A stretch of DNA of 64,000 nt from Alphaproteobacteria bacterium 46_93_T64 (GTDB taxonomy: Bacteria; Pseudomonadota; Alphaproteobacteria; Sneathiellales; Sneathiellaceae), in the NCBI GenBank assembly GCA_002163135.1, contig MAAN01000004.1, forward strand, positions 57,333 to 121,332, in the 5' to 3' direction. This document shows, piece after piece, positions 45,022 through 53,818 of the stretch. The notes beneath the pieces are model-generated. The model was not told the DNA's origin. It searched no databases and was given only the letters and a program-made list of their open reading frames with translations. A program made the translations under genes and the position numbers. Numbering within the stretch: position 1 is the stretch's first letter; the number at the start of each line of letters is the position of its first letter.

Positions 45022-45942
45022 ATGACCGCAGCTCTTCTAATTGAGCAGTTGCTCAACGGTGTGCAATTTGGCCTGATGCTGTTTTTGATGGCAGCCGGCC
45101 TTACGCTGGTATTTGGTGTGATGGGGCTTATTAATCTGGCCCATGGCTCGCTTTATATGGTTGGGGCTTTTGCCTGTGCCGCAGTTGCTAATTTCACCGG
45201 TTCGTTCTGGATCGGCCTTGGGGCAAGTCTCGCTGCCGCCGCGGCTGCCGGCGCGATCATTGAAATTGTCGTGATCCGACGATTATACAACCGTGATCAT
45301 CTGGATCAGGTACTGGCCACTTTTGCTCTTATTCTTATTTTTTCCGAAGGAACGCGGTGGGTGTTTGGCTCGTTTCCTTTGTTTTTAGATGTACCGGAAT
45401 TGCTCTCCGGGCCTGTTTCATTGCCGTTTGGTGTTCAATATTCAATATACCGATTGGCGATAATCGTTATCGGGTGTTTGGTAGCGCTTGGACTATATCT
45501 GCTGATTACCAAAACGCGATTGGGTATTCGTATTCGGGCGGGAGAATCCGATCGGGCGATGATTGCAGCTCTTGGTATTGATATTCGAACCCTATACACA
45601 ATTGTTTTTGCTTTGGGCGCTGGACTCGCCGGACTTGCTGGGGCATTGGTTGGCGCGATCCAGTCCGTTCAGGTCGGTATGGGCGAACCCGTGTTAATCC
45701 TTGCCTTTGTTGTGATTGTGATCGGCGGTATTGGATCAATCAAGGGGTCGCTATTTGGCTCGCTTCTTGTGGGTCTGGTTGACACCATGGGCCGTTTCTT
45801 ACTGCCCAGCTTCTTTAAACTTTTTATGGATCCGTCTCAGGCGACCTCTGTCGGATCAGCATTGGCTTCCATGCTTATTTATATTCTGATGGCACTTGTT
45901 CTTGTGGTAAAGCCAAAAGGACTATTTTCAGCCAATGCTTAA
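45022..45942 (+). CDS. livH: ABC transporter permease, LivH type
   Basis: 306 residues and about eight membrane helices. Seen: LLNGVQFGLMLFLMAAGLTL, VFGVMGLINLAHGSLYMVGA, the family EAA-like loop AGESDRAMIAALGIDIRTLY and VVIVIGGIGSIKGSLFGSLL. This is the first permease of a LivHMGF-type importer. It overlaps livM by eight bases. The symbol reflects family, not proven leucine transport. Confidence 0.92.
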   Translation: MTAALLIEQLLNGVQFGLMLFLMAAGLTLVFGVMGLINLAHGSLYMVGAFACAAVANFTGSFWIGLGASLAAAAAAGAIIEIVVIRRLYNRDHLDQVLATFALILIFSEGTRWVFGSFPLFLDVPELLSGPVSLPFGVQYSIYRLAIIVIGCLVALGLYLLITKTRLGIRIRAGESDRAMIAALGIDIRTLYTIVFALGAGLAGLAGALVGAIQSVQVGMGEPVLILAFVVIVIGGIGSIKGSLFGSLLVGLVDTMGRFLLPSFFKLFMDPSQATSVGSALASMLIYILMALVLVVKPKGLFSANA

Positions 45943-46924
45943 CGTCTCCCGTGAAACCATACTGAATTGCTTGCTGGCCCTAACGTTGCTGGTTGTACCT
46001 TTCATCGCACTGTCATTGGATGAGCCCTTTTATGTGACACTTGCCACCCGCGTTGCCATTTATGCACTGGCAGGTGTGGGGCTGAACCTTGCCCTTGGAC
46101 TTGGCGGCCTCATCTCATTCGGACATGCCGCCTTTTTTGGCATTGGCGGCTATGCCGTGGGAATATTGGCAAGCCACGCCCTGAATTACGAACCCCACTT
46201 CTCCTCCCCGTTCGAGCTTGAAGGAACAACCCAGATGTTGATCCTCTGGCTTGTTGCAATGATTGTAAGTGGCCTCGCGGCGCTGATCATTGGACTGTTT
46301 AGTCTCAGAACGTCTGGCGTTTATTTCATTATGATCACCTTGGCGTTCGCGCAGATGATCTATTATTTTGCGATTTCCTGGCCCGCGTATGGCGGTGAAG
46401 ACGGGCTGTCTATCTATGTGCGTAACGGATTCCCGGGGGTTAATACGCTTATACCGATCAATTTCTTCCTGATCACGTTTGGTGTCTTGATGTCGGCACT
46501 CTTTCTGGTGGCAACCCTTAGAAACTCACGATTTGGTGCCGCTTTGCAAGCTGCAAGGCAAAATGAAGATCGTTTGTCTGCGGTTGGGATTAAGCCGTTC
46601 AATATTCGTCTGGCGACTTTTGTTATATCCGCGATGATTACGGGTCTTGCCGGCGCTTTGTTTGCAGATCTGAACCGGTTTGTAAGTCCAAATATGCTGT
46701 CTTGGCATACGTCGGGTGAGATCATGGTGTTTGTTATTTTGGGCGGTGTTGGACGACTTTTTGGTCCCGTAGCAGGGGCTGCATTGTTCATTTTGTTCGA
46801 ATTTATCTTTGGCGGCCTAACGGAACACTGGATGTTCTTCTTAGGATTGGTTTTGCTGGCAGTGGTTTTATTCGCAAGAGGTGGGTTGATTGGCTCACTT
46901 GCTGGAAAGGTGCGTTATGACTGA
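45935..46924 (+). CDS. livM: ABC transporter permease, LivM type
   Basis: 329 residues with about ten helices. Seen: YALAGVGLNLALGLGGLISF, GHAAFFGIGGYAVGILA, GVYFIMITLAFAQMIYYF and the cytoplasmic loop LQAARQNEDRLSAVGIKPF, then FVILGGVGRLFGPVAGAALF. It is the second half of the membrane channel with livH. It starts inside the end of livH and ends over the start of livG. Confidence 0.92.
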   Translation: MLNVSRETILNCLLALTLLVVPFIALSLDEPFYVTLATRVAIYALAGVGLNLALGLGGLISFGHAAFFGIGGYAVGILASHALNYEPHFSSPFELEGTTQMLILWLVAMIVSGLAALIIGLFSLRTSGVYFIMITLAFAQMIYYFAISWPAYGGEDGLSIYVRNGFPGVNTLIPINFFLITFGVLMSALFLVATLRNSRFGAALQAARQNEDRLSAVGIKPFNIRLATFVISAMITGLAGALFADLNRFVSPNMLSWHTSGEIMVFVILGGVGRLFGPVAGAALFILFEFIFGGLTEHWMFFLGLVLLAVVLFARGGLIGSLAGKVRYD

Positions 46925-47684
46925 TAACAATCTTGCAATCGCACCGGTTCTCGAACTTCGGAACGTGTTCAAATCATTTGGGGCGTTAAAGGCAACCGAT
47001 GACGTGTCGTTGACTTTGCTACCCGGTGAAATCCATGCGCTCATTGGACCGAACGGAGCGGGTAAATCGACTTTGATCCGGCAAATTAGCGGTGAGTATT
47101 CCCCCGATCACGGCAGTATCCATTTCCTTGAAAAAGACCTGAAGGGAAGCGGGGTTGCTGCGCGCGCGCAAATGGGCCTTGGCCGAACTTTCCAAGTCTC
47201 CTCGCTCGCGCTGGAATTTTCAGCGCTTCGGAATGTTATGCTAGCGGTTCAGGCAACTGAAGGCACAAGCTTCAGATTTTTTAAGCCAGTGATGAAGGAT
47301 CAGGATCTCATTGACGCTGCCATGGTGTTTCTGCAAGAGGTCGACATGCAATCGAGAGCGAATATTCCGGCAGCGGAACTCTCTCATGGCGAGCGGCGGA
47401 AGCTTGAAATGGCCATCGCTTTGGCATTGAAACCTAAAGCATTTTTGTTAGATGAACCTATGGCCGGAATGGGACCGGAAGGCTCCAAGGCTTTAACTGT
47501 GTTTTTGGATAAGCTGCGGCATCAAGCCCCTATATTGCTGGTGGAACATGATATGGACGCAGTTTTTGCTTTGGCGGACCGCATTTCCGTTTTGGTTTAC
47601 GGGCGGATTGTGGCAACAGGGACAGTGGACGAGATCCGGACAAACCCTGCGGTTCGGGAAGCCTATTTGGGGGAAGAAGTCTGA
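46917..47684 (+). CDS. livG: ABC transporter ATP-binding protein, LivG type
   Basis: 255 residues from ATG 46917; an earlier in-frame TTG at 46890 lies within livM and is unlikely. Seen: Walker A IGPNGAGKSTLIRQISG, LGRTFQVSSLALEF, the variant signature LSHGERRKLEMAIAL (instead of LSGG), Walker B AFLLDEPMAGMGP and the switch His in ILLVEHDMD. The LivG-specific PAMVREAYLG-like tail (NPAVREAYLGEEV) is present. It overlaps livM by eight bases. Confidence 0.93.
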   Translation: MTDNNLAIAPVLELRNVFKSFGALKATDDVSLTLLPGEIHALIGPNGAGKSTLIRQISGEYSPDHGSIHFLEKDLKGSGVAARAQMGLGRTFQVSSLALEFSALRNVMLAVQATEGTSFRFFKPVMKDQDLIDAAMVFLQEVDMQSRANIPAAELSHGERRKLEMAIALALKPKAFLLDEPMAGMGPEGSKALTVFLDKLRHQAPILLVEHDMDAVFALADRISVLVYGRIVATGTVDEIRTNPAVREAYLGEEV

Positions 47685-48373
47685 TGAGCGTACTTCTCAA
47701 TGTCTCAAAAATCGAAACTTTTTATGGCCCCTCTCAAGCTTTATTTGGCGTGGATTTAACGGTTGGTCGCGGCGAAGTTGTCGCCTTAATGGGCCGTAAC
47801 GGTATGGGAAAAAGCACGACCATTGCTTCTATTTGCGGGCTTGAGAAATACGTAAACGGAACGGTGGTTTTTGATGGAACTGATCTGGAAACTCTTCCGT
47901 CACATAAAATTGCTCGTCTTGGCGTTGGATTGGTGCCGGAGGGGCGCCGTTGTTTTCCAAATTTGACGGTCTATGAAAATCTGATCGCAGCTGCCCGGCC
48001 CGGAAACTGGACCCTCGCTCGAGTGAACGCGTTATTCCCGAGGTTGCAAGAACGTTATAAACAATACGCGAATACTTTGTCTGGCGGCGAGCAGCAAATG
48101 CTGGCGGTGGGGCGGGCGCTTATGACTAATCCGACTTTGCTGATATTGGATGAGGCAACTGAGGGGCTCGCGCCGGTTATTCGCAATGAAATCTGGCAGT
48201 CTATCCGTGACTTGAAAGCAGAAGGGCAATCCATTCTGATTGTTGATAAAACCTTATCTGAATTGAAACCGATTGCTGACAAATGTGTCATTCTGGAAAA
48301 GGGGCAAACCGTTTGGCAAGGGACTTCTGCGGATCTAACGCGTGACATTGAGAACCGGTATTTGGGAGTTTAG
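47684..48373 (+). CDS. livF: ABC transporter ATP-binding protein, LivF type
   Basis: 229 residues. Seen: Walker A MGRNGMGKSTTIASICG, GVGLVPEGRRCFPNLTVYEN (the LivF signature region), LSGGEQQMLAVGRAL, Walker B LLILDEATEGLAPV, and the H-loop position occupied by Asp in ILIVDKTLSELKPI, where His is usual in many ATPases. Its ATG overlaps the last base of the livG stop. A hydrolysis partner with livG in the same transporter. Confidence 0.92.
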   Translation: MSVLLNVSKIETFYGPSQALFGVDLTVGRGEVVALMGRNGMGKSTTIASICGLEKYVNGTVVFDGTDLETLPSHKIARLGVGLVPEGRRCFPNLTVYENLIAAARPGNWTLARVNALFPRLQERYKQYANTLSGGEQQMLAVGRALMTNPTLLILDEATEGLAPVIRNEIWQSIRDLKAEGQSILIVDKTLSELKPIADKCVILEKGQTVWQGTSADLTRDIENRYLGV

Positions 48374-48449
48374 GCTCACAAATGCTTGCAAATTCACCTT
48401 TAGTAAATTAACTTTTCCCATCAAAATAACTTTGGGAATTATAATAATA

Positions 48450-49418
48450 ATGAAAACAAGATTTACTGAAGCCTTTGGCATTGAACATCCAATTATTCAA
48501 GGTGGTATGCAGTGGGTTGGCCGCGCAGAGCTTATTGCGGCTGTTGCAAACGCGGGCGCACTTGGCTGCTTAACGGCATTTACTCAGCCAACACCAGAAG
48601 ATCTCCTAAAAGAGATTAACAAAGTGAAAGATATGACTGACAAACCATTTGCAGTTAATTTCACAATTTTGCCGACACTAAAGCCTGTTCCATATCAAGA
48701 ATATATGGATGCGATTATTCAGTCCGGCGTCAAAATTATTGAAACAGCAGGTAACAACCCGAAAGTCTTTTTACCAAAAATAAAAGAAGCTGGTATCAAG
48801 GTTATTCATAAATGTACGTCCGTCCGTCACGCGGTGTCTGCACAAAAAGCGGGTGTTGACGCTATCAGCATTGATGGCTTTGAATGCGCCGGCCATCCGG
48901 GTGAAGATGATACACCTGGTTTGATTTTGATCCCGCGCGCGGCTGATCAACTGGATATTCCAATTATTGCCTCTGGTGGTTTTGCAGATGGTCGCGGTTT
49001 GGCGGCGGCTGTTGCCTTAGGTGCAGACGGCATCAATATGGGCACACGTTTCATGGCAACGAAAGAAGCCCCAATTCATCAGTCTATTAAAGAGAAAATT
49101 CTAGGAGCAAACGAGCTACAAACTTCTTTGATTTTCAGAACACTTCGAAATACATCGCGCATGTTTACAAACGAAGTGTCTCTAAAAGTGATCGAAATGG
49201 AGGCTGAAGGTAAAAGCATTGAAGAAATAGGCCCCGTAGCCAGCGGCCAGCGTGGACGTCTTGTTTATGAAAATGGGGATGAGAATGCGGGTGTTTGGTC
49301 AGCAGGAATGTGTATCGGTCTGATCGATGACATACCAAGCGTTGACGAGTTGGTCTCGCGCATCGTGAATGAAGCTGAAGACGTTATTAAAGAGCGCCTT
49401 GGCGCAATGGTAGCCTAA
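48450..49418 (+). CDS. Nitronate monooxygenase-like FMN oxidoreductase
   Basis: 322 residues from ATG 48450, behind GGGAA; longer starts would overlap livF. Seen: FGIEHPIIQGGMQWVGRAEL, VIHKCTSVRHAVSAQKAGVD, the FMN-binding ISIDGFECAGHPGEDD with the catalytic-type His, IIASGGFADGRGLAAAVALG, ADGINMGTRFMATKEAPIH. The family holds true nitronate monooxygenases and other 2-nitropropane-dioxygenase-like or FabK-like enzymes, so the substrate is unsettled. It is the last gene of the ABC transporter operon and precedes a terminator, suggesting action on the imported compound. Confidence 0.88.
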   Translation: MKTRFTEAFGIEHPIIQGGMQWVGRAELIAAVANAGALGCLTAFTQPTPEDLLKEINKVKDMTDKPFAVNFTILPTLKPVPYQEYMDAIIQSGVKIIETAGNNPKVFLPKIKEAGIKVIHKCTSVRHAVSAQKAGVDAISIDGFECAGHPGEDDTPGLILIPRAADQLDIPIIASGGFADGRGLAAAVALGADGINMGTRFMATKEAPIHQSIKEKILGANELQTSLIFRTLRNTSRMFTNEVSLKVIEMEAEGKSIEEIGPVASGQRGRLVYENGDENAGVWSAGMCIGLIDDIPSVDELVSRIVNEAEDVIKERLGAMVA

Positions 49419-49423
49419 CTATT

Positions 49424-49458
49424 AAAACCTGGACTTTTAACAAGTCCGGGTTTTTTTT
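49424..49458 (+). terminator. Rho-independent terminator of the ABC transporter operon
   Basis: AACCTGGACTT (49426-49436) pairs with AAGTCCGGGTT (49442-49452), one G-U pair, running into a T8 tract. Confidence 0.92.
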
Positions 49459-49492
49459 GACTAACTTTTTCCGAGCCAGTTGGCATATGAAA

Positions 49493-49921
49493 CTAAACCC
49501 ACGCTAGCGTGGTAGCGGCGATTAACGCATAGCGGGAAAACTTGCCGATTGTCACCAGAACTAAGAAGGGAATGATTGAAATACGCATCATTCCGGCAAT
49601 GACGGTGAGGGGGTCTCCTATCACGGGAACCCACGCAAGAAGCAGCGACCAAATACCATATTTTGTGAACCACACACGCGCTTTGTCAATCTGGCGCGGT
49701 GAGACGGGAAACCATCTTTTATGCTGAAGTGACATAAAGAAGGCGCCCAGATACCAATTGAGCAACGAGCCCAGAACGTTTCCAAATGTTGCGAGGACCA
49801 CCAGTGTTATTGGATTCTCATTTCCCAAAAGGATCAGGCTGATAAGCAATGCCTCTGAGGACCCTGGAAGCAAGGTCGCAGATAAAAAGGCGGTGACGCT
49901 GAGGCTAATAAACTCCGTCAC
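49493..49921 (-). CDS. YqaA-like DedA/SNARE-associated family membrane protein
   Basis: 142 residues with about four hydrophobic segments. Seen: LSATLLPGSSEALLISLILL, FGNVLGSLLNWYLGAFFMSL and the VTT-type motif YGIWSLLLAWVPVIGDPLTV, matching the short YqaA subfamily of DedA-like proteins. DedA relatives act in lipid-carrier or lipid flipping; YqaA itself has no settled role. It lies downstream of the TRAP transporter genes on the same strand, separated by about 30 bases. Confidence 0.85.
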   Translation of the reverse strand: MTEFISLSVTAFLSATLLPGSSEALLISLILLGNENPITLVVLATFGNVLGSLLNWYLGAFFMSLQHKRWFPVSPRQIDKARVWFTKYGIWSLLLAWVPVIGDPLTVIAGMMRISIIPFLVLVTIGKFSRYALIAATTLAWV

Positions 49922-49950
49922 ATTTACCTCTCTTGTCGCAAGGTTTCAAT

Positions 49951-51714
49951 TTAGCTGAACAGAAAAATAACGATAAAGCCTGCTGACGTTAAGGCAATGC
50001 GTAATATTGGGTTGAGCGGTGCAATAATACCGTAAGAGATGGCCGTCAATCCAACGGCGATTTTCGCAAAGACGAACAATGCCATAAGCGGCTGTGCAGA
50101 AAGCTCGATTAAAGCAGGGTTGGCGATAAGGGCCAGGGGAATGATGTAAAGCCCTAAACCCAAAGCCATGGCGTTGATGGACACTTTAAGCCAGTTTTCG
50201 CCAACCATGCCAGCTGCAATAAAGACCGCGCCGCAAACCGGCGGTGTTATGGTTGATAACAGTGCAAACCAGAATACAAACAAGTGGGCCTGCAATGGTT
50301 CTAGGCCTAGTTTTTGAAGGGCGGGTCCTGCAACGGAGATGCAGATGACGTAGGCCGCAGTTGTCGGCACTTCCATCCCAAGTACAAGGCAGGCAATGGC
50401 AGTAAGCATCACGGCCGGCCACAGCATTTCGCCCGATCCCGATAAAATCAGGGATGTAATTTTTACACCAAGGCCCGTTGCCCCTAATACTCCGATCACG
50501 ATTGACGCACACAGAATGATTGAGGCAATCATGGAAATTTGCTTGCCAGTGCTAAGGCACACATTCCCTAAGCGATCAGTAGTTCGCTTTAAATTGAAAG
50601 TTAAACGGCCGTCCAGAAATAGCAGCAGGAAAGCAACCAGAATAGCGACACAAGCCGCATATTGCGGCGTCATTCCTCCAATAAACATGCGTTCCATCAG
50701 CACAAGGAAGGGAATGGCGAAAAAACCGGTGGTGATGATAACTTCTTTGCGGACGGGTTGTTGGTCAGCGGGGAGCCCTTCGAGTACATACCTGTGAGAA
50801 AAGGCGTTAATACCCACCCATACAGTTATAAAATACAAAAGAGCTGGAAGCAGGGCCGCGGCCATAATCCCAGTATAGGGCGTGCCCGTTAGCTCAACCA
50901 TCACAAAAGCTCCGGCTCCCATAAGCGGCGGCATAATCTGTCCGCCAGAGGAGGCAACCGCCTCCACAGCACCAGCAAAAGCTTTTGGATAGCCAAGCCG
51001 GGTCATAGCAGGGAGCGTAATGGCACCGGTTGACGCCACATTAGCAGATGCAGATCCTGAAATGGATCCAAACAGGGCAGAGGATAGAGTTGAGACTTTG
51101 GCAGCTCCGCCTTTCAAATTTCCGGCGGCGGCGGTTGCTAGGTTCATGAAACCCTGACCGGCCTCCCCAGCATTTAGAACGGCACCCATGATAACAAAAA
51201 TTGAGACGATAGAGACAGAAACACCGGTAAGTTTACCCCAGATGCCGCCCTCAGCGATGGTCATGGTCCCTAGAAAACTTCTCAGTGGAATCTCAGGATG
51301 ACCAAACTCGCCGGGAAGGTACTGCCCGAAAAAACCGTAGGCAAGTGCGGTTGCGGCAACCAGTGGAAGCGGCCAGCCAACCGAACGGCGGGCCATTTCT
51401 AGGGTAACGATCAGAAGGGTTGACCCAACAACGATTTGTAGATCACCGTTCAGATAGCCGTACTGATCTGATAAGGCGTTTTCGTTCAACGCGATATAAA
51501 GGCTGGAAACTAGCCCGGCGATGGTAAAAATTGCGCCAGTAATTTTTTGCCAGTTGCCCGTAGCTGTAAATAAAAACACCCATGGCAAGGCAAGCGCCAT
51601 ATGCAGCGGGCGTGATAACAGATTGGGGACAAGGCCTGAGAAAATTAGGCCAAGATGGAAAATAATAGAGACGGCACCAAGGACCATCCAAATTGAACGC
51701 GCTGGTGCCGCCAT
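49951..51714 (-). CDS. TRAP transporter fused permease, TAXI type
   Basis: 587 residues with many membrane helices. Both small and large TRAP membrane parts appear fused, as is usual in TAXI systems. Seen: the DctM-like block GSISGSASANVASTGAITLP and AMTRLGYPKAFAGAVEAVAS, then SSGGQIMPPLMGAGAFVMVE and GMEVPTTAAYVICISVAGPA. TRAP transporters take up solutes with an ion gradient, not ATP. It lies 27 bases after the TAXI binding-protein gene. Likely cargo is an organic acid or amino acid, but the sequence does not tell. Confidence 0.92.
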   Translation of the reverse strand: MAAPARSIWMVLGAVSIIFHLGLIFSGLVPNLLSRPLHMALALPWVFLFTATGNWQKITGAIFTIAGLVSSLYIALNENALSDQYGYLNGDLQIVVGSTLLIVTLEMARRSVGWPLPLVAATALAYGFFGQYLPGEFGHPEIPLRSFLGTMTIAEGGIWGKLTGVSVSIVSIFVIMGAVLNAGEAGQGFMNLATAAAGNLKGGAAKVSTLSSALFGSISGSASANVASTGAITLPAMTRLGYPKAFAGAVEAVASSGGQIMPPLMGAGAFVMVELTGTPYTGIMAAALLPALLYFITVWVGINAFSHRYVLEGLPADQQPVRKEVIITTGFFAIPFLVLMERMFIGGMTPQYAACVAILVAFLLLFLDGRLTFNLKRTTDRLGNVCLSTGKQISMIASIILCASIVIGVLGATGLGVKITSLILSGSGEMLWPAVMLTAIACLVLGMEVPTTAAYVICISVAGPALQKLGLEPLQAHLFVFWFALLSTITPPVCGAVFIAAGMVGENWLKVSINAMALGLGLYIIPLALIANPALIELSAQPLMALFVFAKIAVGLTAISYGIIAPLNPILRIALTSAGFIVIFLFS

Positions 51715-51741
51715 ACATATTACTCCGAAAAACGCTTGGGC

Positions 51742-52710
51742 TTATTCAGCAGATGCTGGAAGTGCGATGTTCTTTTCTTTGTAGAATTTGATCGCGCCGG
51801 GATGAATTTTTCCAGTGATGTTTTCAAGCATTTTCATTGAAACGCCTTTCCACCATGGATTGTCAGTCCCCATATTGGCTTTTTGCTCCCAATAAGTTTT
51901 TGTAAGTGCGTATGCGGTTGCATCGTCCATGTTAGTTGTTGTGTAGGCGACAACTGGTAGGGATGTTGTTGTTGTATCGCCAGAAATACCGGCATAGGTA
52001 CCGCCAGGAATGACAAGTTTTGTACGTTTTGTTTTCTTGATCTGGTCCGCATTTAACGACAGAACTTTAACGCCTGTACCGGCTGCAGCCTCAATCACAT
52101 TTGGTGCAGGGTAGGAGCCAGCAGTTACAAAGCCGTCAATTTGCTTATTTTTGAGCGCTGGAACCGCATTTGACAGTTCTACGTTTGCCAGATTGACCTT
52201 ACCTTCAAGGCCGAACAGTTTCAGGTATTTTGCTCCTTCTTTTGCGCCGAAAGACCCTTTACCGATAAGGATGTTTTTACCTTCAAGATCTGAAAATTTG
52301 TTGATGCCGCTATCGGCTCGGACAACAAAATGCATGGTCAATGAAGGGATCGGAAACAAAGCACGGATATCAGCGAATTTTGGATTTACTTTGTCCTTGA
52401 ACATTGCTTTACCAGCAACAGCCAGCCTTACAAGAACCGGTGGTGTTGTGAAGACATAGTTCCCGGGACGCACGGTGGCTTCCATCACGTTCTGAACAGA
52501 ACCCTGACTTTCTTCGATGGTGAGGATAACATCACCGTTAGAGCCAGCTTTCATGGCTTCAGCGATTTGTACCGCCATTTGATAGTAAGAAGAGGTGCTT
52601 TTCGCTGATTTATAGGTAACGCGTGTTTCGGCCTGCGCCTGAAACCCCATTACCATTGAGCCCGCAACTGCTGCCATTGAAAGCGTTTTAACGAATTTTG
52701 AAACCGCCAT
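51742..52710 (-). CDS. TAXI-family TRAP transporter solute-binding protein
   Basis: 322 residues with a signal peptide (MAVSKFVKTLSMAAVAGSMV, cleavage likely after QAQA). Mature part: RVTYKSAKSTSSYYQMAVQI, NVMEATVRPGNYVFTTPPVL, LEGKNILIGKGSFGAKEGAK, DGFVTAGSYPAPNVIEAAAG. These fit the TAXI branch of TRAP binding proteins, which often bind glutamate, glutamine or other acids. The fused permease follows. Upstream sequence is a 520-base gap with no gene, holding its promoter. Confidence 0.9.
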   Translation of the reverse strand: MAVSKFVKTLSMAAVAGSMVMGFQAQAETRVTYKSAKSTSSYYQMAVQIAEAMKAGSNGDVILTIEESQGSVQNVMEATVRPGNYVFTTPPVLVRLAVAGKAMFKDKVNPKFADIRALFPIPSLTMHFVVRADSGINKFSDLEGKNILIGKGSFGAKEGAKYLKLFGLEGKVNLANVELSNAVPALKNKQIDGFVTAGSYPAPNVIEAAAGTGVKVLSLNADQIKKTKRTKLVIPGGTYAGISGDTTTTSLPVVAYTTTNMDDATAYALTKTYWEQKANMGTDNPWWKGVSMKMLENITGKIHPGAIKFYKEKNIALPASAE

Positions 52711-53233
52711 GTGATGTATCCTCCAACATTATATAATTATTCAGGTCGCGCCTGTTATGGGGCACATCATTTATTATTCTATGGAGAATTTCAAGTGAAT
52801 CGGTGGATCTCAAACAATAACTTGAAACTTTGATCATGAAATTTGGATCATCGTGAGATAGATCGTTGGTAACAGTGCGTCCCTAGGATACTAATTTGTC
52901 ATTTGTGCCCTTAGACAATTTTGTGCAATGGCAGAGTTTTTCTGATCCTGGATGCTAAGCCACCCCTACTTGTATCCAATTTTTCATATAACATGTAGGT
53001 AGCTTATTGCAAATTCGATCGCGAGTTGCATGAATGCTGGGGAATGCCCCTAAACGGATATATTTTGGGCGCAGGGCAACGTATGCGACATGCCGTTGCA
53101 GTCATCATAAGAAATGCGGATTGTATCGGTTTAAAAAAGTGAGGGAGTTATTTAGTTTTTTTGCCTCAGACCCTGCAATTAAAGCGGGGAGGCGTTGCCC
53201 CCAACCGAAGTTGGAGGCAGAATCCGGTAGGCC
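52711..53233. other. Gap without a credible gene (TAXI promoter and csp 3' region)
   Basis: About 520 bases. A short hairpin TGGGG-AATG-CCCC occurs near 53038-53050. A plus-strand frame at 53034-53237 is Cys- and Arg-rich without a ribosome site and ends in the csp terminator-like hairpin, so I do not call it. The gap must hold the promoter of the TAXI transporter operon; I could not define it. Confidence 0.4.
53196..53219 (-). terminator. Hairpin with TTCG loop downstream of the cold-shock gene
   Basis: On the minus strand TGCCTCCAAC-TTCG-GTTGGGGGCA forms a ten-pair stem with one G-U pair, 14 bases after the csp stop. No T-run follows directly, so it may stabilise the mRNA 3' end as much as terminate. 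The G-U pair forms only in the minus-strand RNA. Confidence 0.6.
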
Positions 53234-53443
53234 TTAGCCAGTAACGGAAAGTTCTTCAGCAGAAGATTTGCCGTTACGTCCAGGAACAAGTTCGTAAGAA
53301 ACTTTTGCGCCTTCAGCAAGGCTGGAAAGGCCAGCGGCCTCAACAGCTGAAATGTGAACAAATGCGTCAGCTGACCCATCATCAGGTTCGATGAAGCCAT
53401 AGCCTTTAGTGGCGTTAAACCATTTAACTGTACCTGTAGCCAT
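53234..53443 (-). CDS. Cold-shock protein (CspA family)
   Basis: 69-residue single cold-shock domain. RNP1 is KGYGFIEPDD and RNP2 DAFVHISAVE, preceded by GTVKWFNATKG. It binds single-stranded nucleic acid and melts RNA structure. The start has GGAGAT upstream. The leader of roughly 100 bases could be a temperature-sensitive 5' UTR, but I cannot show that. A DEAD-box helicase that may also act in the cold lies 2.5 kb away and is not in the same operon. Confidence 0.95.
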   Translation of the reverse strand: MATGTVKWFNATKGYGFIEPDDGSADAFVHISAVEAAGLSSLAEGAKVSYELVPGRNGKSSAEELSVTG

Positions 53444-53818
53444 TAGTTATCTCCTTAATAGCAACGTGATGTTCGTTCCAAAACAAGTATAGAAACGAAG
53501 CGATTTTAAACGATCACATTGTCAGGGGACAACTCAGCCGGTCAGGTAACCAACGGGCCAGGTAAGTCGGATCTAATGCAACACGTAAGGGAATATTTAG
53601 ACTCATCTCCAAATATGTCAATAAGAGTTAGGCACAACTTATAAATTCAAACCAAGATTTTGCGGCAAATCATACATGAAGTAGAGAAATACTCGGTTTA
53701 TTAGACCTGAAAACATATTCGAAGATCCTTTTGTACCGATAGATTCTCTTTTTTCCTTGCAAAGTTTTTCATTTTACAGACGGAAATCACCCAAATATAG
53801 ATTCGTTGGGTTGGGGTT
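53444..53818. other. Gap without a gene between cold-shock and epimerase genes
   Basis: 375 bases. The csp-proximal part should hold its promoter and leader. The rest is AT-rich, with no credible reading frame and no clear repeat or terminator that I could find. Confidence 0.4.

Noticed and set aside
53034..53237. 67-residue plus-strand frame opposite the cold-shock 3' region
   Set aside because: No ribosome site, ends through the csp hairpin, and the Cys/Arg composition looks random.
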